Assembly (NCBI RefSeq): GCF_014773275.1
Contig: NZ_JACWMW010000002.1
Span: 1,343,280-1,407,279 of the forward strand
DNA from: Mucilaginibacter rigui
GTDB taxonomy: Bacteria > Bacteroidota > Bacteroidia > Sphingobacteriales > Sphingobacteriaceae
Direction of reading: 5' to 3'
DNA: 64,000 nucleotides
Shown here: positions 55,861-63,939 of the stretch, piece by piece
How positions within the stretch are numbered: the first letter of the stretch is position 1
How the letters are laid out: each line of letters begins with the position of its first letter
Made by a program: the position numbers and the translations under genes
The notes under the pieces: model-generated
What the model was told of the DNA's origin: nothing
What the model saw: the letters and a program-made list of their open reading frames with translations, nothing else
The model's database searches: none

Positions 55861-56431
55861 ATTCACCTTCACTCTGTTCGAGCGCTTCGTTCATTTTAGC
55901 ATATAACTCTTGCCAATCTGAAGTTTCTGAAATGATATTTTGTATAAGCGAGTCTGCTGAATATATATCGTTATTAGTAATGATGTGGAATTTAATAGAA
56001 CGTGGTTCGGGTACAGAAATGTACTTTCTTCGCATCCTTGCAAAATTGTATTGCGCAGTGGTAAAGACAGAAGCGACAGCCGCTAAAAAATTCTCATTTT
56101 TGGGTATGAAAATGTCTTTTCTGGCATTTCTGGTTGTTAATACCCAAGTTTCTCCCGTTTTGAAAAGTACTATAATTTGTACCTCAACTCCGGTATGTAT
56201 TTCCTGCGCAACGGCAAAAGCGGTTTCTGTATCGTAAGGAAGTTCAATCCCTACATCGACGGGTTGGGTTGATAATATCTTCTCTCTAAGTGTAAGATAT
56301 GTTTCCCATTTATAATCGGCTATCTCTAACTCTGCTCTTTTTCGCTGCCATTTTTGATAATAAAAATAGGCAACGCGCCCAAAATGAAATAGTATTAAAG
56401 CGCCCAGGAAAAAATAGCCCTCTTTCATCAT
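55859..56431 (-). CDS. Unknown membrane-anchored protein
   Basis: A 190-residue protein with one N-terminal membrane helix (about 6-24), a charged helical stretch (WQRKRAELEIADYKW) and a soluble mixed domain containing VQIIVLFKTGETWVLTTRN and an acidic C terminus. I do not recognise the family. The stop codon lies one base from the crtZ stop on the opposite strand, and a degraded crtZ tail lies beyond its start. This suggests arrival as an inserted module. It could belong to a cargo cassette array with the PIN pair. Confidence 0.65.
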   Translation of the reverse strand: MMKEGYFFLGALILFHFGRVAYFYYQKWQRKRAELEIADYKWETYLTLREKILSTQPVDVGIELPYDTETAFAVAQEIHTGVEVQIIVLFKTGETWVLTTRNARKDIFIPKNENFLAAVASVFTTAQYNFARMRRKYISVPEPRSIKFHIITNNDIYSADSLIQNIISETSDWQELYAKMNEALEQSEGE

Positions 56432-56467
56432 AACGTTTAGGGCAACTAAGATAAATAAACACGTCCA

Positions 56468-56549
56468 ACCATCTAAAATAATATTAACAGAGAAGAATCC
56501 ATCCGAAGAGCTTCGGTTGCTGGTGGTGGGGAGGAAGTGGTTTAAAGGG
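56468..56549 (+). repeat. crtZ-tail repeat copy 2 (degraded)
   Basis: In the plus frame this reads TEKNPSEELRLLVVGRKWFKG, almost the same as the crtZ C terminus, but has no gene body upstream. It shares 31 identical bases (56515-56545) with copy 3. The stop codon of the minus-strand PIN gene lies inside it. Confidence 0.85.
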
Positions 56550-56964
56550 TATTTACCTCTTTAAGAAAATCCGAAATAGTGATAATTTTTGTTCCCTCCT
56601 GCGGGTTTAATTCCAATAGATCAGCATCTCCGGTTAATAAATAATTTACATTTCCGTCTAAAGCTAACGAAAGCAAAAAGTTGTCTTTTTTATCGCGGCA
56701 CAAGGTAACAATTGAAGTTACATCAATAAACTCCGCATAATCATCAATTATTTCCGTTAGGGCAATGACGTTGCTTTCTGAAAAGTATTTTTTGAATTTT
56801 GTACGTTGGGTAACTTCGATGAACTCAGACATTAGCTCGGCACTAAAGACCAAAATAACCCGACCTGAAAGAAGAAGAGATGTTAAGGCAGTGTAATCAT
56901 TTTTGATGAGAAAACTTATCCAAAGGTTGGTATCTAATACAATACGCGTAGCTTTATTTGGCAT
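56542..56964 (-). CDS. PIN-domain toxin (VapC-like, COG1569 type)
   Basis: A 140-residue PIN ribonuclease from the ATG at 56964; a longer start at 56988 is possible. Acidic active-site residues appear as VLDTNLWIS near the start, an E in AELMSEFIEV, DKKDNFLLSLA and GDADLLEL near the end. The NxxIS form with DxKDN and LLTGDADLL is typical of the putative PIN toxin family with a short antitoxin. It overlaps the antitoxin by 11 bases. The stop codon lies inside a crtZ-tail repeat. Confidence 0.85.
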   Translation of the reverse strand: MPNKATRIVLDTNLWISFLIKNDYTALTSLLLSGRVILVFSAELMSEFIEVTQRTKFKKYFSESNVIALTEIIDDYAEFIDVTSIVTLCRDKKDNFLLSLALDGNVNYLLTGDADLLELNPQEGTKIITISDFLKEVNTL

Positions 56965-57166
56965 AACGTTTTGCACGTACTGCTTCAACTTCTTTTGTTA
57001 TTTCATCTAAGCTTGGCGCCGAATCATTCTTAGAACGTAGGGCATTTAACAATTTTGTAAAATTATTTTTAGGACTATCCTGAATGGAGATCAGGTTCAT
57101 ATCGGCCAAATCATTGAGTAATTTTAAGGCTTTAGGGTTTATGATATTGATTTTTAGTGTGTCCAT
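56954..57166 (-). CDS. Antitoxin partner of the PIN toxin
   Basis: A 70-residue protein from the ATG at 57166. It is helical and charged, with a central DSPKNNFTKLLNALRSKND segment and a C-terminal EITKEVEAVRAKRYAK that could bind the toxin. No DNA-binding domain is obvious. A TTG start at 57172 overlaps the promoter box and is less likely. Identity rests on the overlapping PIN gene and size. Confidence 0.75.
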   Translation of the reverse strand: MDTLKINIINPKALKLLNDLADMNLISIQDSPKNNFTKLLNALRSKNDSAPSLDEITKEVEAVRAKRYAK

Positions 57167-57169
57167 ATA

Positions 57170-57177
57170 CAAATATA
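57170..57177 (-). promoter_or_regulatory. -7 box of the PIN toxin-antitoxin pair
   Basis: On the minus strand TATATTTG ends three bases before the antitoxin ATG, predicting a leaderless transcript. Confidence 0.5.
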
Positions 57178-57224
57178 ACTAAACGCTAATTAACAAACAA
57201 TTTGCATAGATGTTGATTATTTCT

Positions 57225-57311
57225 ACCATCTAAAATAAATCAAAGGATAAAAATACTTCTGAAAAGTTTGGGTTGCTGGTGGTGGGGAGGAAGTGGTTTA
57301 AGGGGAAGGCT
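57225..57311 (+). repeat. crtZ-tail repeat copy 3 (degraded)
   Basis: In the plus frame it reads KDKNTSEKFGLLVVGRKWFKG, close to the crtZ end, but the equivalent of the stop codon is mutated (TAG to AAG) and a stop lies in the upstream codons. It continues to match copy 1 for about 10 bases past the crtZ stop position. Confidence 0.85.
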
Positions 57312-57321
57312 GTTTAATCCA

Positions 57322-57945
57322 TTAATTGTTTAGCAAACTATCTGCTGTACTGCGAATATCGGCTCGCGCCGGATTGATTTTTAGTGAGAGTTTTAATACA
57401 TCAATTGAAAACTGTTTATAAGTTAACGCCTTTTCTGTTTTACCCTCTTTTTTATAAGCATCTCCATACTTAAAAGCAAGTTTACCTATATCATATAAAT
57501 CTTCAACTGTAATTTCTCTTATCTCTTCAGATCTATCTAATTCCAAAGCTTTAGATAGGTTTTTTTCGCCTTCCGCAGTTTGGCCTAAGTTTATCTGAGA
57601 TAAGCCCAGTTCCATGTAATTAACAGCCTCAGCTTTGCCAATTGCATTCGCCTTTTTAAACCACTCAATTGCTTCATCGTATTTTTTTGAAATGTATAAG
57701 CTATGCGCTAAGGCACTCCTTGCCATAGAATGGGTCGAATCTGTTGTTAAGGTTTCTCTGAACTTCTCAATAGCCTTATCATTTAATTCAATTGCTTTTT
57801 TTTCGTTCCCTCTATTGGCCTCTGTTACCGCATTTAAGGATAATGTTACACCTTCATTGAAAATTTTAAAAGCTTTTTCTTTTTTAGTTTGTTGGCAAGA
57901 TATTATGCTTAACGATATGATGATTGTAAATAGCCTTTTTTTCAT
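57322..57945 (-). CDS. Tetratricopeptide-repeat lipoprotein
   Basis: A 207-residue lipoprotein (SIISC, lipidated C17). Residues about 25-200 hold four to five helical TPR-like repeats (ALAHSLYISKKYDEAIEWFKKA, YMELGLSQINLGQTAEGEKNLSKALEL). TPRs mediate protein contacts, here at the periplasmic face of a membrane. Partner unknown. Its 3' end lies 11 bases from crtZ-tail copy 3, and it is divergent from murB. Confidence 0.82.
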   Translation of the reverse strand: MKKRLFTIIISLSIISCQQTKKEKAFKIFNEGVTLSLNAVTEANRGNEKKAIELNDKAIEKFRETLTTDSTHSMARSALAHSLYISKKYDEAIEWFKKANAIGKAEAVNYMELGLSQINLGQTAEGEKNLSKALELDRSEEIREITVEDLYDIGKLAFKYGDAYKKEGKTEKALTYKQFSIDVLKLSLKINPARADIRSTADSLLNN

Positions 57946-58036
57946 TTAAGTGGGTTACCGGTACAATGCCTGATTTTAATGTTAAACATAAGTAATAAAA
58001 TTCCGAAATTCGCCACCGTTCCCAATTCATAACTCT

Positions 58037-59056
58037 ATGCTGCAAATACAGGAAAACGTATCGCTTAAAAAATTCAACACTTTTGGTATTGATGCTAATG
58101 CCCGCTACTTTGCCGAGATAAGCCATGAGGATGAACTGGTTGAATTATTTGCCGACCCTCAATGGCTTACTACCAATCGCCTGGTGATGGGCGGCGGCAG
58201 TAATATGCTGCTGGTGAAGGATTTTGAAGGGCTTATCATCCGCATGAATATCCGTGGAATTGAACACCGCATCAGCCAAAATGATGTATATGTTGAAGTT
58301 GGCGGCGGCGAAGTATGGAACGACCTGGTTAACTTTTGTGTTGACCGCAATTACGCCGGCATGGAGAACCTGAGCCTGATCCCCGGCTCGGTTGGGGCAT
58401 CGCCCATACAAAATATTGGCGCTTACGGTGTAGAACTGAAAGATGTATTTGCAAGCTGCCGTGCTTTTGAAATAGCTACAGGTACTTTCCGCACGTTCAC
58501 AAAAGAAGATTGTAAGTTTGGTTACCGCGAAAGTGTTTTTAAAATAGAGCTGGCCGGGCAGTATATTATAGTATCGGTAAAGTTCCATTTATCGCTTAAA
58601 GCAAACATCAACCTTAAATATGGCGCTATTGAGCAGGAACTTGCTAACCGCGGCATTACCGAACCTACTATTGAGGATGTATCAAAAGTAGTATCGCACA
58701 TCCGGGTGTCTAAACTGCCCGATCCGTCAACCATTGGCAACGCAGGAAGTTTCTTCAAAAACCCCGTTATAGGTGATGAACAGTTCAGAATAATTCAGCA
58801 GCAATTTCCTGACGTGGTTAACTACCCGGCAGGTGAGGGGCTACATAAACTTGCGGCCGGCTGGCTTATAGAACAATGCGGATGGAAGGGAAAAGTTGTT
58901 GGGAACACCGGCACCTGGAAGAACCAGGCGCTTGTTTTAGTAAACCATGGCGGTGCAACGGGCGAAGAAGTGTACAGTCTTTCGTCGCAAATCATAGACA
59001 CTGTGTACACTAAATTTGGCGTTACGCTACAGCGTGAGGTAAATATTATTGGTTAA
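58037..59056 (+). CDS. murB: UDP-N-acetylenolpyruvoylglucosamine reductase
   Basis: A 339-residue type I MurB, reducing the enolpyruvyl group to make UDP-MurNAc for peptidoglycan. The FAD-binding motif is GGGSNMLLVKDF near 52-63. R164 in GYRES contacts substrate. The catalytic serine S238 is in GNAGSFFKNP. The C terminus includes PAGEGLHKLAAGWLIEQCGWKG. Length and the extra type I segment match the E. coli enzyme. No division or wall genes lie beside it. Confidence 0.96.
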   Translation: MLQIQENVSLKKFNTFGIDANARYFAEISHEDELVELFADPQWLTTNRLVMGGGSNMLLVKDFEGLIIRMNIRGIEHRISQNDVYVEVGGGEVWNDLVNFCVDRNYAGMENLSLIPGSVGASPIQNIGAYGVELKDVFASCRAFEIATGTFRTFTKEDCKFGYRESVFKIELAGQYIIVSVKFHLSLKANINLKYGAIEQELANRGITEPTIEDVSKVVSHIRVSKLPDPSTIGNAGSFFKNPVIGDEQFRIIQQQFPDVVNYPAGEGLHKLAAGWLIEQCGWKGKVVGNTGTWKNQALVLVNHGGATGEEVYSLSSQIIDTVYTKFGVTLQREVNIIG

Positions 59057-59327
59057 ATTAATTAATTAAAAATATAATATTACATCCATTTCATACACAG
59101 TTAGTTAAACAACTTTTTGTTTTAACAATCTCTTATACTTTACTTAATAATTACAATTACTCCTTTTTTGCGTAAATAGCTGTTTTTAAGTAGTTTACAA
59201 TACTATGACTGTTTTTAGTACAGTTTTGTGACCATTTAAGATAATTCTGCAGCATCTTTTTATTTTCATACACTTTTCATAAAGTGGTATCATGTTTGCC
59301 TAATACTCAATACAAAACATTAACAGA
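59057..59327. other. Intergenic region between murB and the ECF sigma factor gene
   Basis: These 271 AT-rich bases hold no ORF or RNA gene. A near-consensus -7 box (CATGTTTG at 59291) lies before the sigma factor ATG. No convincing terminator follows murB. Confidence 0.4.
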
Positions 59328-59864
59328 ATGACAAAGATTGAGTTTAACACCCTTGTATTACGTCAGGCGACTTCCCTAAGGTCTTATGCCTTACACTTCA
59401 CCCATGACGCCGATGATGCTAACGACCTTGTTCAGGATACAATGTTGAAAGCCATAACTTATTACAATAAGTTTAAAGAAGGCACTAATTTAAAAGGATG
59501 GTTGTATACCATCATGAAAAATACCTTCATCAACAACTATCGCCGTTTTGTTAAAATGAGCACTTTTGTTACCAAAAGCGATGAGATATCATCTCCGAAC
59601 CTGGTATTCAGTTCAACAAAAAACCAGGGCGAGGCTAAATTTGTAATGGATGATATTAAAAGAGCTTTAGACAGGTTACCATCAGATTACTATGTGCCTT
59701 TCACCATGTATTTTGAAGGCCACAAATACCACGAGATAGCTGACCATTTAACTATACCTATTGGTACTGTTAAAACCCGCATCCACGTAGCCCGTAAATT
59801 GCTTAAAAAGAATTTAAAAGCTTACGATAACGGCATTGCAAAACCTATCTACGCTGAGAACTAA
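59328..59864 (+). CDS. ECF-type RNA polymerase sigma factor
   Basis: A 178-residue group 4 sigma factor. Region 2 (about 10-75) contains DADDANDLVQDTMLKAI for core binding and the -10 recognition helix, then NLKGWLYTIMKNTFINNYRR. Region 4 (about 115-165) contains LDRLPSDYYVPFTMYFEGHKYHEIADHLTIPIGTVKTRIHVARKLL. No anti-sigma or membrane gene is adjacent, so the signal is unknown. It is followed by a bidirectional terminator. Confidence 0.93.
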   Translation: MTKIEFNTLVLRQATSLRSYALHFTHDADDANDLVQDTMLKAITYYNKFKEGTNLKGWLYTIMKNTFINNYRRFVKMSTFVTKSDEISSPNLVFSSTKNQGEAKFVMDDIKRALDRLPSDYYVPFTMYFEGHKYHEIADHLTIPIGTVKTRIHVARKLLKKNLKAYDNGIAKPIYAEN

Positions 59865-59892
59865 GTAAATATAAACTCAACATATATAATAG

Positions 59893-59920
59893 AAAAACCT
59901 GCCTTCGGGCGGGTTTTTTT
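59893..59920. terminator. Bidirectional terminator between the sigma factor and cytochrome-b5-like genes
   Basis: An 11-base stem (59893-59903 with 59908-59918) with one G-T pair closes a TTCG tetraloop. A T run follows on plus, and AAAAA precedes it, giving a T run on minus. Confidence 0.88.
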
Positions 59921-59948
59921 GTGGACACAGTTGAAGTGGTGGAAAAGC

Positions 59949-60188
59949 CTACGCTATTTTTCCTACCGCCGTAAACTTTTCAAAAACGGTTTCGGTATGC
60001 GGGGCGTCGGGGAGTTCGTCGGTAAGGTCCTGGCCGGCCCAGTGCTCGTAGTGCTTGCCATTACGCCAAAGGCGGCTTTCGGTAACATCGTATATAATAC
60101 CCTTGTAAGCTACCCATATTTGTGGTTTATCCTGCCCGTTACGCAGAGCAAGTTGTGATTTGGTATATATTGGTAGGTCTGCTGCCAT
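59949..60188 (-). CDS. Cytochrome-b5-like domain protein
   Basis: A 79-residue domain protein with the b5 fold pattern: YTKSQLALRNGQ, WVAYKGIIYDVT, LWRNGKHYEHWAGQDLT and the final F.AVG. The canonical HPGG loop is absent; the HYEHWAGQDL segment may supply different ligands or bind a hydrophobic ligand instead of heme. It starts on the stop codon of the lycopene cyclase gene (TAATG), so it is coupled to carotenoid synthesis. A redox partner for a hydroxylase or desaturase is possible. Confidence 0.78.
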   Translation of the reverse strand: MAADLPIYTKSQLALRNGQDKPQIWVAYKGIIYDVTESRLWRNGKHYEHWAGQDLTDELPDAPHTETVFEKFTAVGKIA

Positions 60189-60871
60189 TACACGGTAAGC
60201 TTTTTACGGTTCTTAAAATATTCAAAAAAGCCAAAGTTCATCAGCAGTAAAGCCATGCTGTAAAAATGGTCCTCAAACGGTATAGTACCCGCCCTTATCC
60301 CCATATTTAGGGCATCGTTATAAAGTACAACTGGTATAGAAGTGAGTAAGCCATTCACGATGTAAAAGGGGATGAGCGATACAACGTAAGCCATATAAAA
60401 ACGGTTGAGCCAATTGGCCTTGAAATAATACAGCAACAGTATCAGTAAAATTGCCAGCAGGCCAAAGGTTACCGCGGTGTATAATTTGGTGTAATTGAGA
60501 ATAAGCAAAGTGACAGAAATACCTATCAACAGGTTAGAAATAACCCTTGCTATAGTATTGCTTAGTTGCCATTTAATATAGTAGTTTAAGCAGGCATAAA
60601 TAAATATACATGCAAATGGTACGGTTAAAAAGAAAAGGATCTCCTCCAGCGGCAGCCCCATAAATTTTAAACCGATAATGTATTTGTTGTTAAATGACCA
60701 TACACCGTGAACGGTGAACAGCACATCCCAAAACAAAAACAAAAAACCTGTTAGCGCCATCCCCGGCCAGATGAACCGCCAGCTTTTGGCAAATGCCACA
60801 CGCTTATCAAACGATAATACAACCGGGAAAAAGATGGTAAGTACGTTAATAATAAGGTAGGTGTATTTCAC
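60188..60871 (-). CDS. crtY: Lycopene cyclase, fused CrtYc-CrtYd type
   Basis: A 227-residue membrane protein with about seven helices. Two related halves each have a cyclase motif: GLPLEEILFFLTVPF (about 76-90) and GTIPFEDHFYSMALLLMNF (about 195-213). This corresponds to CrtYc and CrtYd fused in one chain, common in Bacteroidota. It cyclises lycopene to beta-carotene. It follows an unknown protein with zero-base spacing and shares an operon with crtB. Confidence 0.85.
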   Translation of the reverse strand: MKYTYLIINVLTIFFPVVLSFDKRVAFAKSWRFIWPGMALTGFLFLFWDVLFTVHGVWSFNNKYIIGLKFMGLPLEEILFFLTVPFACIFIYACLNYYIKWQLSNTIARVISNLLIGISVTLLILNYTKLYTAVTFGLLAILLILLLYYFKANWLNRFYMAYVVSLIPFYIVNGLLTSIPVVLYNDALNMGIRAGTIPFEDHFYSMALLLMNFGFFEYFKNRKKLTV

Positions 60872-61468
60872 TTATAAAGATGCTAAATGCTGGGTTAGGA
60901 TACTATGTTCGGCAGGGGTACACCTTTTTGAATCTATGAGGAAGATGATAATGGTTTTTACTAACGCCGCATCCGCCGATGCGTAATGTTTACGCTCTAT
61001 CTGTTTAATGATCTCAGTACGGTCGGCCACCAGGTTTTTGGTGTACCCCAAAAAGCCCGGCACATTATGCTCAATCGAAAAGCGCATAAAACGGATCTCG
61101 ATGTTTGATGGGTCGCCCGTTACGGCATTTTTAAAGGTTTTTTCGGCATCGTTCAGGTACTTTATCTTATAATACGGGTTCCAGGTGTGCTTGGCTTTTA
61201 AAGCCTGCAGCGTACCTATATAGCCATTTATAAGCGATGTGCGGTTTTTAATGCCACCGAGGTGGTTGTAAAGCGAATCGGTTGTTTTACTGCTGGTAAT
61301 AGCCGTTACTAACAGCTTACGAATAACATGCAGGTTAGGTTCCGTTGCATCATCGGTAACGGAGGCTGCATTGCCTCTGTTAAGTGGTAAAAACAACAGC
61401 AGCAGTGCAGTAATAAACAGGTATCTGAATTTAATTGGCATCGGTAAATTATAAACGGTAGGGCTCAT
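60872..61468 (-). CDS. Secreted or anchored protein of unknown function in the carotenoid operon
   Basis: A 198-residue protein with a hydrophobic N-terminal segment (about 15-33), then a mostly helical domain (DAEKTFKNAVTGDPSNIEIRFMRFSIEHNVP). No family recognised. Starts at 61468 (one base after the crtB stop, favoured by coupling) or at 61441 (a cleaner signal peptide). It lies between crtB and crtY. It could be a conserved partner of the pathway. Confidence 0.7.
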   Translation of the reverse strand: MSPTVYNLPMPIKFRYLFITALLLLFLPLNRGNAASVTDDATEPNLHVIRKLLVTAITSSKTTDSLYNHLGGIKNRTSLINGYIGTLQALKAKHTWNPYYKIKYLNDAEKTFKNAVTGDPSNIEIRFMRFSIEHNVPGFLGYTKNLVADRTEIIKQIERKHYASADAALVKTIIIFLIDSKRCTPAEHSILTQHLASL

Positions 61469-61469
61469 T

Positions 61470-62306
61470 CTAAATTATATTCAGTTTTTGATGCAGTTTG
61501 GCTTTAAAATATAAACCCAGTTTTTGTGTATCAGAAACCCTTATCCTTTTTTGCAAAATTGCCATGGCCGATGTTGCGCTTATTTTCTTAAAAAGCTGCA
61601 GGTAATATACGTATGCTACATAAACGCCCAGCCTGCTGCCTTTTGGTAAAAGCTTTATGCCTTCTAAAGCATCATCAAAATCCTTTTTTATATCAGTTTC
61701 AATCAGCCGCTTATCTGCTTCGGTAAAGTTGCCGAAATCTACCTCGGGGAAGTAGGTACGGCCACGGTCCTCAAAGTCAGACTTAATATCTCTCAAAAAG
61801 TTTATTTTTTGAAAGGCCGAGCCCAGGCTGCGCGCTTTTGGCACCAGCTGATCATATAAAACCGTATCGTTCTCGCAAAATATACGCAGGCACATCAGCC
61901 CAATAACTTCGGCCGAGCCATAGATGTATGTTTTGTAGCCGCTATCATCATAAGCGGTTTTATCTAAATCCATTTTCATGGAGGTGAGGAAAGCTTCAAT
62001 CAGCTCTTTTTCGATTTGATACTGATTAACCACCTGCTGAAACGATTGTAGTACAGGGTTTATGCTGATGCCCCGCTCAATTGCTTTAAAAGTTTCTTCC
62101 TTAAACTCGTCAATTAACAGCCGTTGGTCGTGCCCGTAAAATGTATCTACAATTTCATCCGCGTAGCGCACAAAACCGTATATGGCATAAACCGGGTACC
62201 TGAAACGTTTGTGAAACGCGTTAATGCCCGTACTAAAAGAGGTACTGTATTTGGTGGTAATCAGCTTGCTGCATTCAAAGCATGTTTCGTCGAACAGGTT
62301 CATCAC
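61470..62306 (-). CDS. crtB: Phytoene synthase
   Basis: A 278-residue trans-isoprenyl diphosphate synthase. It joins two geranylgeranyl diphosphates to phytoene. Substrate motifs are the acidic YADEIVDTFY (about 48-57) and the second NFLRDIKSDFEDRGRTYFP (about 168-186). SYSTSF-like STSFSTGI at about 22 also fits. A start one codon downstream (62303) is possible, because the -7 box lies at the start. It is divergent from crtI. Confidence 0.93.
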   Translation of the reverse strand: MMNLFDETCFECSKLITTKYSTSFSTGINAFHKRFRYPVYAIYGFVRYADEIVDTFYGHDQRLLIDEFKEETFKAIERGISINPVLQSFQQVVNQYQIEKELIEAFLTSMKMDLDKTAYDDSGYKTYIYGSAEVIGLMCLRIFCENDTVLYDQLVPKARSLGSAFQKINFLRDIKSDFEDRGRTYFPEVDFGNFTEADKRLIETDIKKDFDDALEGIKLLPKGSRLGVYVAYVYYLQLFKKISATSAMAILQKRIRVSDTQKLGLYFKAKLHQKLNII

Positions 62307-62307
62307 T

Positions 62308-62315
62308 CAAAAGTA
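62308..62315 (-). promoter_or_regulatory. -7 box of the crtB operon
   Basis: On the minus strand TACTTTTG matches TAnnTTTG and ends one base before the first crtB ATG. The transcript is probably leaderless, starting near the second ATG (62303). Confidence 0.5.
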
Positions 62316-62375
62316 CAAAATGAATACTATATTGTTTTTTACTTGCATACAACTATTTGCTTAATTTGGCTGCTG

Positions 62376-63860
62376 ATGGATAATAACAAACAGGTTATCG
62401 TAATTGGAGCGGGTTTTGCCGGGTTGGCATCGGCCTGCGTATTGGCAAAAGAGGGTTATAAAGTAACCATACTTGAAAAGAACGACCAGCCGGGCGGCCG
62501 CGCGCGCGTATGGGAAAAAGACGGGTTTAAGTTTGATATGGGCCCAAGCTGGTACTGGATGCCCGATGTTTTTGAGAATTTCTTTGCCCTTTTTGGTAAA
62601 AAACCATCAGATTTTTACGAGCTGAAGCGCCTCGACCCCGGTTACCGGGTTTATTATGGTAAGGATGATGTGCTGGATGTACCTGCAGATATGGGCAAGC
62701 TGGAAAAACTTTTTGACGAGATTGAACCCGGCAGCAGCGCAGGCCTGCGTAAGTTTTTAGAACAGGCGGCTTATAAATATAAAGTAGGTATGGGTGAGTA
62801 TGTGTTCCGCCCCTCGCATTCTATCACGGAGTTTATCGACTTTAACCTGATCCGAAAAAGTATAAGTATGCAACTGCTTACCAGCATGAGCAGCCATGTG
62901 CGCCAATATTTTAAAAACCCCAAGCTGATCAAACTGCTTGAATTCCCGGTACTGTTTTTAGGCGCCACCCCGCAGGATACACCCGCTATGTACAGTATGA
63001 TGAACCATGCCGACCTTGCCCTTGGTACCTGGTACCCTATAGGAGGAATGAACGAGATTGTAAAAGCTATGGTAAGTGTTGCAGAGAGCTATGGTGTAAA
63101 TATAAGATTGAATACCGAGGTTACTAAAATAGATGTAGCTGAAGGAGTTGCCAAAACCATCCAAACAAATAATGGCAGCTACACAGCCGATTTTGTTATT
63201 TCCGGTGCGGATTACGAACATATAGACCAGCACATTTTAGATAAGCCTAATAGAAATTACACTGAAAAATATTGGGATAAGTGCACTATGTCGCCATCAA
63301 GCCTTTTGTTTTATATAGGTACAAACAAAAAAGTACACGATATACAACACCATAGTTTGTTTTTTGATGAGGATTTTGAGTTGCATGCCAAAGAGATATA
63401 TAAGGATCCGCAATGGCCTACAAAGCCCTTGTTTTATGTTTGCTGTACTTCGAAAACCGACCTTGATGCCGCGCCCGAAGGAGGGGAGAACCTTTTCTTC
63501 CTGATGCCCATAGCGCCGGGATTGGATGATGATGATGCCACCCGCGAAAAGTATTTTGATGTGATGCTGGATAGATTTGAAGCCATAACCGGCCAAAGCA
63601 TCCGCGATACCATAGTGGTTAAGCGCAGCTACGCTCTTAAAGATTTTAAAGCCGATTATCATTCATTTAAGGGCAATGCTTACGGCCTGGCCAATACCCT
63701 TGCCCAAACTGCTTTCTTTAAACCGAGCATGCGGGCAAAGCATATCAAAAATCTATTATTTACGGGCCAGCTAACGGTCCCCGGCCCGGGTGTGCCACCT
63801 GCATTGATATCGGGGCAAATAGCGGCAATGGAGGCAATAAAGGTTATGGAGGGTAAGTAG
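62376..63860 (+). CDS. crtI: Phytoene desaturase
   Basis: A 494-residue FAD enzyme from the ATG at 62376; the in-frame extension up to 62124 overlaps the opposite-strand crtB and has no homology. The dinucleotide motif is VIVIGAGFAGLASA near 7-20 and then KNDQPGGRARVWEKDGF. The C-terminal signature is FTGQLTVPGPGVPPALISG near residue 465. It desaturates phytoene to lycopene in several steps. It is divergent from crtB-crtY, giving the full path to beta-carotene with crtZ for zeaxanthin. Confidence 0.94.
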   Translation: MDNNKQVIVIGAGFAGLASACVLAKEGYKVTILEKNDQPGGRARVWEKDGFKFDMGPSWYWMPDVFENFFALFGKKPSDFYELKRLDPGYRVYYGKDDVLDVPADMGKLEKLFDEIEPGSSAGLRKFLEQAAYKYKVGMGEYVFRPSHSITEFIDFNLIRKSISMQLLTSMSSHVRQYFKNPKLIKLLEFPVLFLGATPQDTPAMYSMMNHADLALGTWYPIGGMNEIVKAMVSVAESYGVNIRLNTEVTKIDVAEGVAKTIQTNNGSYTADFVISGADYEHIDQHILDKPNRNYTEKYWDKCTMSPSSLLFYIGTNKKVHDIQHHSLFFDEDFELHAKEIYKDPQWPTKPLFYVCCTSKTDLDAAPEGGENLFFLMPIAPGLDDDDATREKYFDVMLDRFEAITGQSIRDTIVVKRSYALKDFKADYHSFKGNAYGLANTLAQTAFFKPSMRAKHIKNLLFTGQLTVPGPGVPPALISGQIAAMEAIKVMEGK

Positions 63861-63912
63861 TAAATCTAAGACCATGTCATTGCTGTAAAGGTCAAGTAAT
63901 TCGATAACAGAA

Positions 63913-63935
63913 TTAGCTTTAACAAATAAAGCTAA
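63913..63935. repeat. Short inverted repeat after crtI
   Basis: TTAGCTTTA at 63913-63921 is perfectly complementary to TAAAGCTAA at 63927-63935, with a 5-base spacer. No T run follows, so it may be an operator or a weak terminator. Confidence 0.35.
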
Positions 63936-63939
63936 AGTT

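Noticed and set aside
56468..57305. Frameshifted crtZ gene explanation for the tail copies
   Set aside because: The crtZ at 55417 is complete, and the downstream copies lack the histidine clusters; they are tail-only repeats.
62124..62375. Long N-terminal extension of crtI
   Set aside because: The extension is antisense to crtB and gives an unlikely sequence; the FAD motif begins right after the ATG at 62376.
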